From positions 1 through 64,000 of the forward strand of contig JAJEKB010010744.1 of NCBI GenBank assembly GCA_022393335.1: 64,000 nucleotides of DNA, written 5' to 3'. Source of the DNA: Macrotrachela quadricornifera. Taxonomy: Eukaryota; Rotifera; Eurotatoria; Philodinida; Philodinidae. Positions 48,804 through 60,331 of the stretch are shown piece by piece. Position 1 is the stretch's first letter; every line of letters starts with the position of its first letter. Below the pieces are notes generated by a model. The model saw only the letters and a list, made by a program, of their open reading frames with translations, was not told the DNA's origin and searched no databases. A program made the translations under genes and the position numbers.

Positions 48804-51800
48804 ATGGATAATGATGAAGTACATATCGCTGGTGATTTTTTTCTTAATTCAATGACAACAGATGTAACACGACGTAAAACATTTTTTGAACATTTTCAAC
48901 GTTTTATACCACGAGAAACGATAACACATATACAATATTGTTTATTACGTATTCCATTTGTACTTATTTATGATTATTTATTTACTGAAAAATTTTCATT
49001 ATTAATTGATTCTATATTAAAATATTCAATTGAAATTATTGATCAAGAAAATCATATATTAGTTAATCCAATTAGTTATGTATTACATAGTTATTTATTT
49101 CGTTTATTAATACAAATTAATATATTTATTTCAATACCTATTCTAGGTAATTAAATAAAATATTTTTTTTTATTCCTTTTCAAAACGAAACGTAGTTTTT
49201 AATCATTCATTTTAAATATATCTTTGTAAACGTTTATTCTACACATTTAATTTTGTTTTTTTGTTTAATAGAGTACGTAAAAGTGAAGTGATTCTTAGAG
49301 CTCGTTGTTTTTTTAATAAGCTTTGTTATTGTTATATAAAAAAACACTTCTGTAAATAGATCTTTATTTTTTTTCTGAGAGTCTAAAATTATCATCTCGT
49401 TTTTTCTACTTAAAAACTAAGTATATGAAAAGAAAAAGAATGCTTTAGACGGTACAATATTTCGATATAAAAAATTACATCTGATCTAAAATCGATATTT
49501 GAAAGATAAATATTAATTCAATATCATTGTAATTCTTATTTGTTTTTCATTAGGTCTTATTGTATTAATATTCTTATTATTATGTACTGATAAACATCTT
49601 GTGATATTCTATAGTTATACAATATCATTACTTGTAATTTATTTTGATTATCAAATGATTTATATAGCAGATAATCCAACATCGTCATCAATAAATATGT
49701 ATGTTCTACAATTTTTATTAGCATCAATTTATATTCAAATGCTCAATATACGTCCTCGTGTTCGTTCATATAAAATTCAAACATATTTATGTCATTTTGC
49801 ACCAATTTTTTTATTGATAATACGTTTTTTAATATCATCAAATTATCATATATATTTATTAAAATTTTATTATTTAATTTGGACATTTGTACATCTTTCA
49901 GAATTATTTATTTATCATCAACAAACATTAATTGATTTAATTCGTATTAAATTTTTACGTGAACTTTATCAATTATATGGAAATTTTGGTTTACAAACAG
50001 TTATTAATTATTTACAAGCACATATATATATAGGTACATTATTAAAAATTTTTTGGTTAACAAAAATTATTGTTTTACCATTATGTATACGAACTAAATA
50101 TGCAAATCCATATATAACAAATATTAATGATAATATTACTTTAGAAAATAATATAATTAATTATAATGAAACTTTAGGAAAAACAATTTATTTTACCAGT
50201 TTATTTTATGGAACAGAAACAATGTTTACGTAAGAATTAATAACTTGAAATAGAATTATTGATTTTACGCAAAAAAAATGAATATTTTAGTGTTCTTAAC
50301 ATGCATTCAATGCTTGTTTGAATTGAATTATTGGAATATATATATATATAATAAAATTTTCATTTTCTAAATTAGTGTCCTTATGATTGTAAAATAGATA
50401 CTTAAATCACATCTGGTGTTTTAATAACTCATGACAATACTTTCTTTTCATCGAATTCTTCTTCATTTATATTAAAAAAAAACGTCAGACTCAAATTAAG
50501 ACTATTTGCTATATGAATAGTATAAATCAAATACTCATTATTCGAAAATTATTTAATGTGTTTGTTTCTTTTTTTTTTAGTTTAATTAGTTTGGCATGTC
50601 TTATTTCACATATAATGAAAAGTATATCACATCGTTTATTTCGTCTTCTTCATCTTTGGACAGAAGATGTTGAACAAATTGGTACTGTTGTTGGTGTGAT
50701 GTTTTTTTTATTATTATTTCAATCAAATATAAGTCGACTTGATCTTAATCGTCGACATGTACCTTTATTAAAAGCATTTAGTTTATTAATTATTGCTCTA
50801 TTTCATTTTCTTCATACAATTCTTGAACCACAATTACTTAAAGTAGCTATGCAAACAATGACAACAAGAATGGCTTTTAATCAAACAGATGAAAATCATG
50901 AAGAAGAAAAAGAACCTGAAAACAAGTAAATCTTTTTTGGTTTTTTTTGATCTGTCGTTAGGTATATTCAATCATAGATAAATGCTAAAATTTTCAGATC
51001 TATTTTAAGAAAATTTGATTTACTCTAAGTCTTTTGATTAAGGATTATGGTATTACTTTATATAAATAATGAAGTCTATGCTGTTTATAGTCTCAATAAT
51101 AAACTAATCAAAATTGATTTAAATATTATAGTAGATCTCGGATCATTTAACAATTCCGGTTCTACAGGATATATTGGGAACTAAACCGGAACCACTCTTT
51201 TCTTATTTTTGTGAATCGGAACGAGAAGTGGAGCTATGATTTTGGGTAATTGTAGAAACAATCGAACTCTAATATGAGACAGTGATGAATTCGCATAAGA
51301 TGTGTAAAGAAGCTGGCGCGTATGTCGTACCATTCATTCTTTTTGTTTCACTGTATTGTTAGCGTTAACAAGAACTTTGATGTTTTTATTAGATTACAGT
51401 CACTTATAGAAAAAAGATATAATAAAAATGACCAATATTTCAAAATTTTTGTGGTTAAAAGTAGTTTTTCATAGTGAATAAGTACGATAATCGAAATCCG
51501 GACTTGTAAACACCATTTCTTCGTGATATATTTTCTACTAAAATTTCATCTGTAGTCTCACTCGGGCTCTTATAACAAAAGGTTTATCTTATGACATTGA
51601 TTGTAGTCTAAGAACATAGGATATTTTGTTCACACTAAAAATCTTCAATATTTTATTTAGCGAATCTTTATTATCACATCATTTATTACAAAAAATATTG
51701 TTAAACAAGAAAAAAAAATAATGTCAGTTCTTTTGAATCAAAAATAATTATAATATATTACTTAATATACATCATTGTATAGGAATAGATGATAAAGATT

Positions 51801-52550
51801 AGAGCTATGTTCAATTTCTAACTTGAGAATAATTGAACGGATATAATAATTTAATTTTTCTTTAGTTCACAATCAACTTCATTATTTTCTTCACCTGTTC
51901 TTCGTTCATATCATCATCGACATGTTTATACATGTTTATTAATTTTATTATTAGTTATTATTTATATAATTATGCTATGGCGTTTAACAACATTTTCTAC
52001 ATGGCTTTTAGCTGTGACAGCATTTTCATTAGAATTAATTGTACGTCTTTTAGCATCACTTGCTCAATATACAGTTTATGTTCTTGATGCACATAATCGT
52101 TTATCAAATGCTGATTCATTTGATGAATATGTATTTCGTATAAAAGCTGTAACATCATGTTTTGAATTTATTCTTGGAGTTTTTCTTCTATTTAATGGTT
52201 TTTATATACTATGTTATGAATCTCGTGGTGCATTACGTGCATTAATGCTTGGTATACATGCATATTTAAATATAATAAAAAATTTACGTCGTGGTTGGAA
52301 AATATTTCGCAATCGAAAATCTGCATGGGATAATGTTAATCAATTACCATTAGCAACAGCGGAACAAATTGAAGAATATAATGATATATGTTCAATATGT
52401 CATAATACATTAACAATTGGTGTTGCATGTATAACACCGTGTGCTCATATATTTCATCAAAAATGTTTACAAAAAGCATTTTATGCAACACAAAATTGTG
52501 CATTATGTTCGCGTCCCATTATTGTAGAAAGAAATCAACATCAAGAATAA
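48804..52550 (+). CDS. RNF139: RNF139/TRC8-type membrane RING E3 ubiquitin ligase
   Basis: ER multi-spanning ubiquitin ligase; the vertebrate family acts in sterol-linked and ER-associated degradation. Four in-phase exons, 48804-49146, 49554-50229, 50581-50925 and 51866-52550, encode 682 residues, close to the 664 of human RNF139. Residues 1 to about 600 hold many hydrophobic helices, corresponding to the TRC8 N-terminal domain. The segment HLWTEDVEQIGTVVGVMFFL and the region around ESRGALRALMLGIHAY are well-conserved-looking loops. The C-terminus has a RING-H2: cysteines at about 630 and 633 (CSIC), then C-A-H-IF-H-QK-C, then CALC at about 667-670. An acidic linker (ENHEEEKEPENK) lies between helices. 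RNF145 is the alternative family member. Introns 2 and 3 are longer than is typical here. Confidence 0.88.
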
Positions 52551-53905
52551 AAATAAAAATAAAAAAAACATTTATGTTCTGTGATGTAAAAATTTTGTTT
52601 GATTTTGATTTATATTTAAAAGACATGTGTGCACATTAATGTATTTTGTTTTGTTTTTCAGATGATAAAAAAGAATTATGAGAAAAAAACTCATTTACTA
52701 TTCACCTTATTATTATGACAAATTATTTTTCTACACCTCGACACATTAGTCATGATTTAAGCCAATCATTCGTTTTCAACATCTGGATATTATCTTAAAT
52801 TGACAAAAAAGAAATTGTGAAAATCGTGAGCAGGTTCCGAGTACATATTCTAGAACATGACTCGATAGTGTGATATATACTTGAAGGAATATACTATGAA
52901 TTATTTCAAATTAAAGACCGAGATAATGAAATATACATCTAGAAAAGTAGATATTTTGACAATAGATTTATATATTATCTAGAGAAAGTAGAAATAATCA
53001 TTTTTTTTCTTTGAGAAATTTGTGGGAATTATGCACTTTCATAAGATTTTCATGACAAGTTCGAAGTTTTGATTGATGAATTAAAATAATAGATGAAGAT
53101 GCATGTCAATTTAATGACAATGCCTAAATATGATTAAATTTTATTATGAATTTCTCTAGATAAGTCTGAGATCATGTGATCGACCACATTCATTTTAGTC
53201 GTGGAACTCATACCAATGTTAACTTCATCATTTCAATTAAGAGTAATTAGTGATTATTTCAGCTCAATTTTGCTAACTATATATCAGTAAATGATAGAGT
53301 GCGTATTCCACACTTTCATAGCATAAAAGTTGAACCTATTCTTCTTCGGATGTACACATTAAAGTATAGATATAAAGAATTGACATGAGTCCTTCCATAT
53401 TGCACGACTGTCTTACAGTCTTGTGTCCTTTGTAGTCTTTTCTTCTGATCGCCTCATTCCTTATTGGCTTACTCCCTTCAAGACCTATGGATGGTCAATA
53501 GAATGGTCCTTGAGAATCTATGGAAACCCTATATAGTATTTGGGAACTTCCGCTAATAGATTCATTCGATCTTTTATCTTTAGCCCGACACAAAGGAACA
53601 GACACAAACTGAGCATTATATATAAAGATTATCTACAAGCAAAGAGAGCAAAATTTAAACTCATTCAATTGCCTTATGAAAACTTCGAAATAACTTGATA
53701 TATTGTTCATAATGAGTATAATTTTATTTTAGAATGGAATTTCATAATCTTCTTAAAATTGATATTTTTCAATTTTCAAGATTGGTAAGAATAAAATTTC
53801 AATATTGATAAATCTCCGTGTATTTTCTTTTAGAGTATTATTTCATATTAAAATAGTCATATCTTATTAACTTTATATGACAAAAAAAACCTATATGTAT
53901 TTAAA
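52551..53905. other. Intergenic region without a supported gene
   Basis: AT-rich with a slightly more GC-balanced patch at about 53390-53640. No open frame or RNA gene can be supported. A T-rich acceptor-like ttttcttttag ends at 53833, 72 bp before the next ATG. Confidence 0.5.
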
Positions 53906-55785
53906 ATGATTAATTATCAATTAATATATATATATTATAGTTTATTATCTTTTTTTAAAACATCAATACATTATATTCATCTTGTTTATTATGTTCAAAT
54001 ATATATATCAATTTATAAAATTGATTCATATTTATTTTGGATAGCTGAAAGTTTATTTCTTATATGGAATTGTTTAAATGATCCATTATTTGGTTGGTTT
54101 TCTGATCGATTTATTTTATCTATTTATAATCGTCTTGATTATTTAATAATATGTTATCCATTATTTTGTTTATCATCACTTCTTTTTTGGTATTCATTTG
54201 TTGAAATAAATTCCCCATTACTTTGTTTACAACTTGGTTTAATTTTATGTTTTTATGATACATTTTTAACAATGATTGATTTGAATTATAATTCATTATT
54301 AATTGATATTTCTAATCATAAACGAGAATTATTAAGTTCAGCTAGTGCTGTTGGAAATGCTTTTGGTATGTAAAAAATGATTTATTTTATTTATTTATGT
54401 TTGCTTTTGGTATTAAAGGTTCATTACCATTGTTAATTTCATATTTATGTTGGTCGTCATCAAATCTTCGATTATTTCGAATATTTATAACAAGTTTAAC
54501 CATAATAGCAATGTGTGGATCTATTATTGTTATTCGATTAATGAAACAAATTTTACTTTATTATCATATTAAGTAAGATTATCTTACGTTAGTCGGCCGT
54601 TTTTTTTTATTATTAATAATGATTTTTATTTAGATCTAGTCAAATAAATATTTCTCCAGCACATATACCGAATCTTTGGCAATTTATATGCAATATTACA
54701 AAACAAAAGAATTGCATTATTTTTAGTTTTGTAAATCTCATTCAAGTATGTATATAAAATATTCAACTTTTTTTTGCTATCTCATGTCGAGACGAATGCA
54801 GTGGAAGCGTGATCGAAAAAAGTGCTATGCAAAATACACAGATCTTTTTGAAAGAGTATTTCTGAACCAGCCTATCGCCTTCATCTGTGGATAGCCTTAA
54901 TTTTTTTTTGAGTGTATATTCGTTCCGCTCAGAGCTAATAAATGAACATATATGTTTAATGTTTTGCTTCTGACAGAATGATAATAACTACTAAAGAGAT
55001 CAAGATAATTTTACGTTTAATAAACATTCTATATCTTTATTATGCAATTAGTAATACTATTTTTCTTTTTAGGTATTTCATTGTCATTTTAATAGTAATT
55101 CAATTCCATTAATTCTTAATATATTCATTCCAACATCTTCATTTGCTTCAATTATTCTTGGTAAATTTAATATATCTTTTTTTATCTTTTTATAAATTTT
55201 TATTTTCAGGTATTTCATTTCTTTTACCACATGTAACAAATATTTATTTTGTTTATCTATGTAAAATCCAAGGAACTTATTATATAATTCGTAAATTATT
55301 TTATATTAAATTATTTTTTGCTTTATATTTATTCATTCAAGGAAAAGATTCTACTTGGTTACTTTGTCTTTTTCTTATTAGGTAAAATATAAATAATTAA
55401 AAAAAACAAATGAAAGAATTCTTTTTTTTTTTTAAGTAATCGAATGTTCACAGAAGGTATATGTAAATTATCTGATTTAATTATAACAGATTTAATTGAT
55501 GAAGATCAATTTATTCATAAAAGAATATCTCCATTACCAACATTAATATTTGGTACAATGACATTTTTATCAAAACCTGGTCAAACATTAGCACCAATAA
55601 TAAGTTCACGATTATTTTATTCATTAGATAAACAATATAAAAATTTATTTAATAATCTTATTATTATACCAATATTATGTTCATTATGTCAAATAATTTT
55701 TTGGGAAAAATTTACATTACATAGTCATCGTTTAAAATCTATTCGTTTATTATTAAAATCTTCTAGTCTAGATTTTATTATTTGA
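53906..55785 (+). CDS. MFSD13A: MFSD13A/TMEM180-like major facilitator protein
   Basis: Multi-pass membrane protein of the MFS, substrate unknown in the family. Six in-phase exons, 53906-54365, 54419-54572, 54634-54745, 55073-55160, 55210-55381 and 55437-55785, encode 444 residues, somewhat shorter than the human protein of about 517. The motif NDPLFGWFSDR after TM2 is the MFS motif-A region characteristic of TMEM180. Near the C-terminus, NRMFTEGICKLSDLIITDLIDED and FGTMTFLSKPGQTLAPIIS are close to the family signature. Hydrophobic segments alternate with short loops. Loss of length comes mainly from loops and the tail. The stop codon is only 83 bp from the start of the downstream USP gene, and a splice acceptor lies between them. 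Confidence 0.85.
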
Positions 55786-55823
55786 TAATATTAAGAATTG
55801 TTATGGTGAAATGAATTTTTTTT

Positions 55824-55836
55824 ATTTTATTTTTAG
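55824..55836 (+). promoter_or_regulatory. Splice acceptor without a visible upstream exon (possible trans-splice site)
   Basis: A T-rich tract ending in tttttag lies 50 bp after the MFSD13A stop and 32 bp before the USP ATG. No donor exon of the USP gene fits in between. It is therefore either the acceptor of a read-through 5' UTR intron or a spliced-leader acceptor for a downstream operon gene. Confidence 0.4.
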
Positions 55837-55868
55837 ATAATATATGTTGCGAAAGGATAAAATTTTTA

Positions 55869-57690
55869 ATGAAACAAATGTTTTGCTTTAAAATGGTAGG
55901 ATTTATTATTTGAATTCGAGCTTTGTTTTTTTGCAAAAAAATTTTATTTAGGGTCATGGAGTTTCATCTGATACAAGCGGTCATTCAATCGTTGGATCAA
56001 ATTCAAATGAACATTATCTCGGTCTTGTAAATGTAGGTTTTTAAAATAATTTCCTATAGATAGTTTGACTTGTGAAAGTTATTTATTATTGTAAATATAG
56101 TATTGAGAATCACGATTCAATTGATTTTAATACGAAAGCACATATATATTTTTTATTTTTTAGTTTGGTAATACGTGCTATTGTAATTCGGTGCTTCAAG
56201 CTCTTTATTTTTGTAAACCATTTCGAGAACGTGTTTTAAATTATCGTTTAACACAAAAGAATAAAAAAGATAATTTATTAACATGTTTAGCTGATTTATT
56301 TCATATGATTTTAACCGGTAAAAGACGAACAGGTGCATTACAACCTAAAAAATTTATTAATAAATTACGAAAAGAAAATAGTAACAAAAAAAATCTTTTT
56401 TGTTTCAAATAAATAAATTCAAATATTTATTTTGTTAAGGCACATTTGATAATGATATGCAACAAGATGCACATGAATTTCTTAATCATTTACTTAATAC
56501 TTGTGGTGATATTCTTCTTGGTATAAATAGAATTATTTTTATTTAAAATATTTAATTTATTTATTTTTATTTTTTAGCTGAAGAAAAAGAAAAATATGAT
56601 AAACAACGTAATAAATCAAATAATATAATTACTAATAATAATTATCTTCAATGTAATGGTGATGCACAACATAATCGAATAACATCTTCAATTAATTTTA
56701 GTATAAATAATGATATTATGTCTGGCGTTAGTTCATTAATAGATGAAACATGGATACATGAACTTTTTCAAGGAACACTTGTATCAACAACTAAATGTCT
56801 TAATTGTGAAACGGTATTTTTCGAAACAAAATTGAATCATTTTCTATATGTTTAAAGCATACATTATCAAAAACAGAGAAATTCTAGACTTAAATGATTA
56901 GATAGATCTTTTATAACACTATTTGTCATTCTATTCATTTAGTGTTTAGTGAATAAATGTTTTATTTTATTTATTTTAGGTTAACAGTAAAGATGAAAAT
57001 TTCCTTGATCTCTCAATTGATGTTGAAGAAAATACATCAATAACAACATGTTTACGAGTATTTAGTAATGTTGAAACATTATCTGGTGAATCAAAATATT
57101 ATTGTGAAATATGTTCAAGTAAACAAGAAGCAACAAAAAGGTTAAATAATATTTTTAAGAAAAAAAAAAGCATTTATAAGAAAATTCTTTTTTTCTATTT
57201 AATAGAATGCGTATTAAAAAATTACCACGTATATTAGCACTTCATTTAAAACGTTTTAAATATTTTGAAGTATTTAAACAATATAAAAAATTATCTTATC
57301 GTGTTGTTTTTCCATTTGAACTTCGACTTCTTAATACGGTTAGATAATAAATATTTTCTTTTTTTTGTAAATAAAATTACTTTTTTTTTAGTCAGAAGAT
57401 TGTACAAATAGTGATCGTATATATGATCTTGTTTCATTAGTTGTTCATTGTGGTATTGGACCTAATCGTGGTCATTATATAGCTGTTGTTAAACGAGATG
57501 GGTCTTGGCTTGTTTTTGATGATGAAACTGTTGATGTAAGAATTTATTATTTATTTTAATTTTTCTATTATTTATTTTATTTTAGCGACTTGATCCGTCC
57601 AATTTTGAAGAATTTTATGGAGTTTCTCATGATCTTGGTCGACAATCTGAAACTAGTTATATATTATTTTATGAAAGTCGAGATGTTTAA
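55869..57690 (+). CDS. USP46: Ubiquitin carboxyl-terminal hydrolase of the USP12/USP46 type
   Basis: Deubiquitinase that works with WDR48/UAF1 in animals. Nine in-phase exons, 55869-55895, 55952-56032, 56164-56380, 56440-56520, 56578-56813, 56980-57140, 57206-57338, 57392-57535 and 57586-57690, encode 394 residues (human USP46 has 366). The Cys box [20 protein letters not shown] has its nucleophile at Cys41. [15 protein letters not shown], two CxxC zinc-binding pairs (CLNC; CEIC), LHLKRFKY and [12 protein letters not shown] follow. The His box is [11 protein letters not shown] (His340) and the Asp pair is FDDE (about 355-356). The extra length is an Asn-rich insert of about 40 residues in exon 56578-56813. 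Catalytic residues are intact. The very short first exon (9 codons) means the initiator is less certain, and an in-frame ATG immediately before GHGVSS would mimic the usual MG start. Confidence 0.93.
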
Positions 57691-59086
57691 ATGAAACATA
57701 TATTTTATTTATAAATGAAATCTCAAAATATTTTTCTTTTTATGTTAATTTTGTATAAACAAAATTATAGTAATCAAAGAACAAAAAAACAAAAAACAAT
57801 AATAAAATACAAATCATTTTTATTTCTTAGAAATGAAAATGACAGATATATGTAAATTTGAATTAGCAATAGCTAGAAAAAGAAATTTTTTTTTTTTATA
57901 GACTAATTCAATCTTTTCAGTATAAATGAAAAAATTAGTTTGTGTGTTTATATGCATATATATATATGTGTGTGTATGTTTTTTTTTCTCTTGTATAAAT
58001 TTAAAATAAATATATAATGAAAATCAAGAATCAGTAGATTCATTTTTTTTAAACCATGGCGGCGCGGGTGGTTTTTTCTTTCTAAGGCAGCGGCAGGTTT
58101 TCAGCTGCGATGGACATCTCTGTGTACAAGCTGAAATTACAACCAACAAAAACCGAATCCCACAGATTACTCAGATAAGAGCAATACTAGGTCATGCCAT
58201 TACACGCATTGATAAAATATATTCACAAAATTAACAATTATTAGATCAAGCTATTACAAATACTCATTTAAACAATGATAAAACATTGGAAATAAAAAAA
58301 AAGAAATTCGTTTATTATTTATTTTAAAATTTTTGCACTCGAAGAACAACGGTGGATTATTAATCTATGATAAATAAAAAAAATAAAAGCAGATCAAATA
58401 ATGATCGAGTATAATAAGCAAAAAAAAATTTGAATTTTTTTTTCTTATCAATCATTTACTTATTAAACTATGAAAGAAAGACAAAATATTTGTCTTCAAT
58501 AATAATATTTTTTATTAATTTGTCAATCATGATGACAAGATATTGATAGAAAAATAAAACAATATTGCTTTTAATTCTCTCTACCATAAAACTTTATCAT
58601 AAAAAAGAATAGACATAAAGAAGAAAAAAAAATTCTATATACTCAGAGGAACAGTAAGTTCTTTGAAACAGCAATGATGTCATTATATTTGATTTATTCA
58701 GAATATTTTATCATAACCTATAAAATTACATCGGTATTCTACTAACATAAATTATTATCATCTTATTACCATATTATGTGGCTAGAAATTAGACATCGCA
58801 CATTGATTAATATATCTTTTACTTTTAACTATTCATCTAATAACAGTGATTATCATAGATAACGTATTGCTACCAATTTTAATCTTTAAAAATAGATTAA
58901 TATGTATCTATACAGAATGTGTACTAAGAACAAATTAGTGACTATATGATTTTTATATTCTTTTCGTTTACTTTAATATTAACTTTTGAATATTATTCCT
59001 ATTATTATCATTTACTTTTATTTTTCTTTATATATATAAAGTATATAAATCTTTATTCTTTTCTTTTTTTTTCTAATAGAAAAATC
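57691..59086. other. Intergenic region with GC-rich island
   Basis: AT-rich sequence with AT/GT microsatellites at about 57955-57972. A sharply GC-richer patch at about 58056-58200 contrasts with its surroundings. No gene is supported. The region in frame upstream of the GPCR start (58946-59086) is hydrophobic by composition only. A T-rich run ending ttctaatag (59079) 7 bp before the ATG looks like a splice acceptor. Confidence 0.55.
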
Positions 59087-60331
59087 ATGATGTATAACAT
59101 TAGTGATAATGATTTAGTAAAAAATTCAAGTTGGCCTATATTAATCCCAACAATAAATGAAAATAGTTTATTTATTCTTATTTTATCTATACTTTTATTT
59201 ATTGTTCTTTTAATTGGTTTATGTGGAAATATACTTGTTATTTATGTTGTATTAAATTATGGTCGATTAAAAACAGTTACAAATACATATTTATTACATT
59301 TAGCATTATCAGATCTTGTTTTTTTAAGTGGTGTACCATTTTTTATTTCTTCAATAATAACACGTTCATGGATATTTGGAAGTTTTGTATGTAAAATATT
59401 TTTTTTAACACAAGGTGTTAATCAATATACATCAATTATTATCTTAGCTTTATTATCATTTGATAGATTTTTAGCTGTTTGTCATTCATCTAAATCAATA
59501 ATATGGCGTTCACGTGTTAATCCAAATATACTTTTATTATTAATATGGATATTTTCATTTTTATTAATGTTACCTATTATTATATGTACAACATTACAAA
59601 AATCTGTATCATCAAATGTTCAATGTACAATTATTTTACCATTTTCTCAATCACGTTCATTTTATTTTATATATGTTGCATATACATCAACAATAACATT
59701 TTTTTTACCACTTATTTTAATGATTTATTTTCATATACGAATAGTTCATCGTTTACAATATAGAATTCCTCGACATCATCGTCGTTCTCATACATCAATG
59801 CGTACACGACGAAAAGTAACAATATTAGTATTAAGTGTTATTAGTGTACATTTAATATGTTGTTCACCTTATTGGACATTTCAAATGTTTGCAACAAGTG
59901 AATTATTACCACAAACAAGTCGTATACTTATTCCAACATCAAGTATAACACAATTTCTTTTATTTGTTAATTCATCAACAAATCCTATTTTATATGCATT
60001 TATAAGTGAAATATTTCGTACAAGTTTTAAACGAGTTTTTTATTGTTGTTTAACAACAAATAATAATGAATTTTTAGAAGAAAAAACAATTATAAAACAA
60101 AATATTTTATCAACAACAAATAAACATATATATCTTCAAGCACCGACAACAACAACAAACATATTAATAAATAATAATATTCATAAAACTCATATCAATA
60201 ATAATCAATATTTACCAATATCAACAAAATCAATTGATAGAAATTTATTAAATAGACAAAGTCGTTTTTCATCAATAGCACCATCTGCTTCTATATTCAT
60301 ATCAGAAACATCATTTTCTCCAGATATTTAA
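59087..60331 (+). CDS. Class A peptide GPCR, somatostatin/allatostatin-C/opioid-like
   Basis: Seven-helix receptor predicted to couple peptide signals to G proteins. It is a single coding exon of 414 residues from the ATG at 59087, placed just after an acceptor-like ttctaatag. An upstream in-frame extension to 58946 is hydrophobic but lies before that acceptor. N-glycosylation sites NIS and NSS lie in the N-terminus. TM1 has GLCGNILVIYVVL followed by RLKTVTNTYLLHLALSDLVF in TM2, close to the somatostatin/AstC receptor pattern. TM3 has the SFDRFLAVCH form of DRY. TM6 has CCSPYW in place of the common CWxP, and TM7 has NSSTNPILYAF. Cysteines in TM3 (FVCK) and ECL2 (VQC) can form the usual disulphide. 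A Cys cluster (FYCC) follows helix 8, and the tail is long and Asn/Thr-rich. Confidence 0.85.
   Translation: MMYNISDNDLVKNSSWPILIPTINENSLFILILSILLFIVLLIGLCGNILVIYVVLNYGRLKTVTNTYLLHLALSDLVFLSGVPFFISSIITRSWIFGSFVCKIFFLTQGVNQYTSIIILALLSFDRFLAVCHSSKSIIWRSRVNPNILLLLIWIFSFLLMLPIIICTTLQKSVSSNVQCTIILPFSQSRSFYFIYVAYTSTITFFLPLILMIYFHIRIVHRLQYRIPRHHRRSHTSMRTRRKVTILVLSVISVHLICCSPYWTFQMFATSELLPQTSRILIPTSSITQFLLFVNSSTNPILYAFISEIFRTSFKRVFYCCLTTNNNEFLEEKTIIKQNILSTTNKHIYLQAPTTTTNILINNNIHKTHINNNQYLPISTKSIDRNLLNRQSRFSSIAPSASIFISETSFSPDI

Noticed and set aside
58946..59086. N-terminal extension of the GPCR frame
   Set aside because: Precedes a splice acceptor directly before the ATG at 59087 and is hydrophobic only by T-rich composition.
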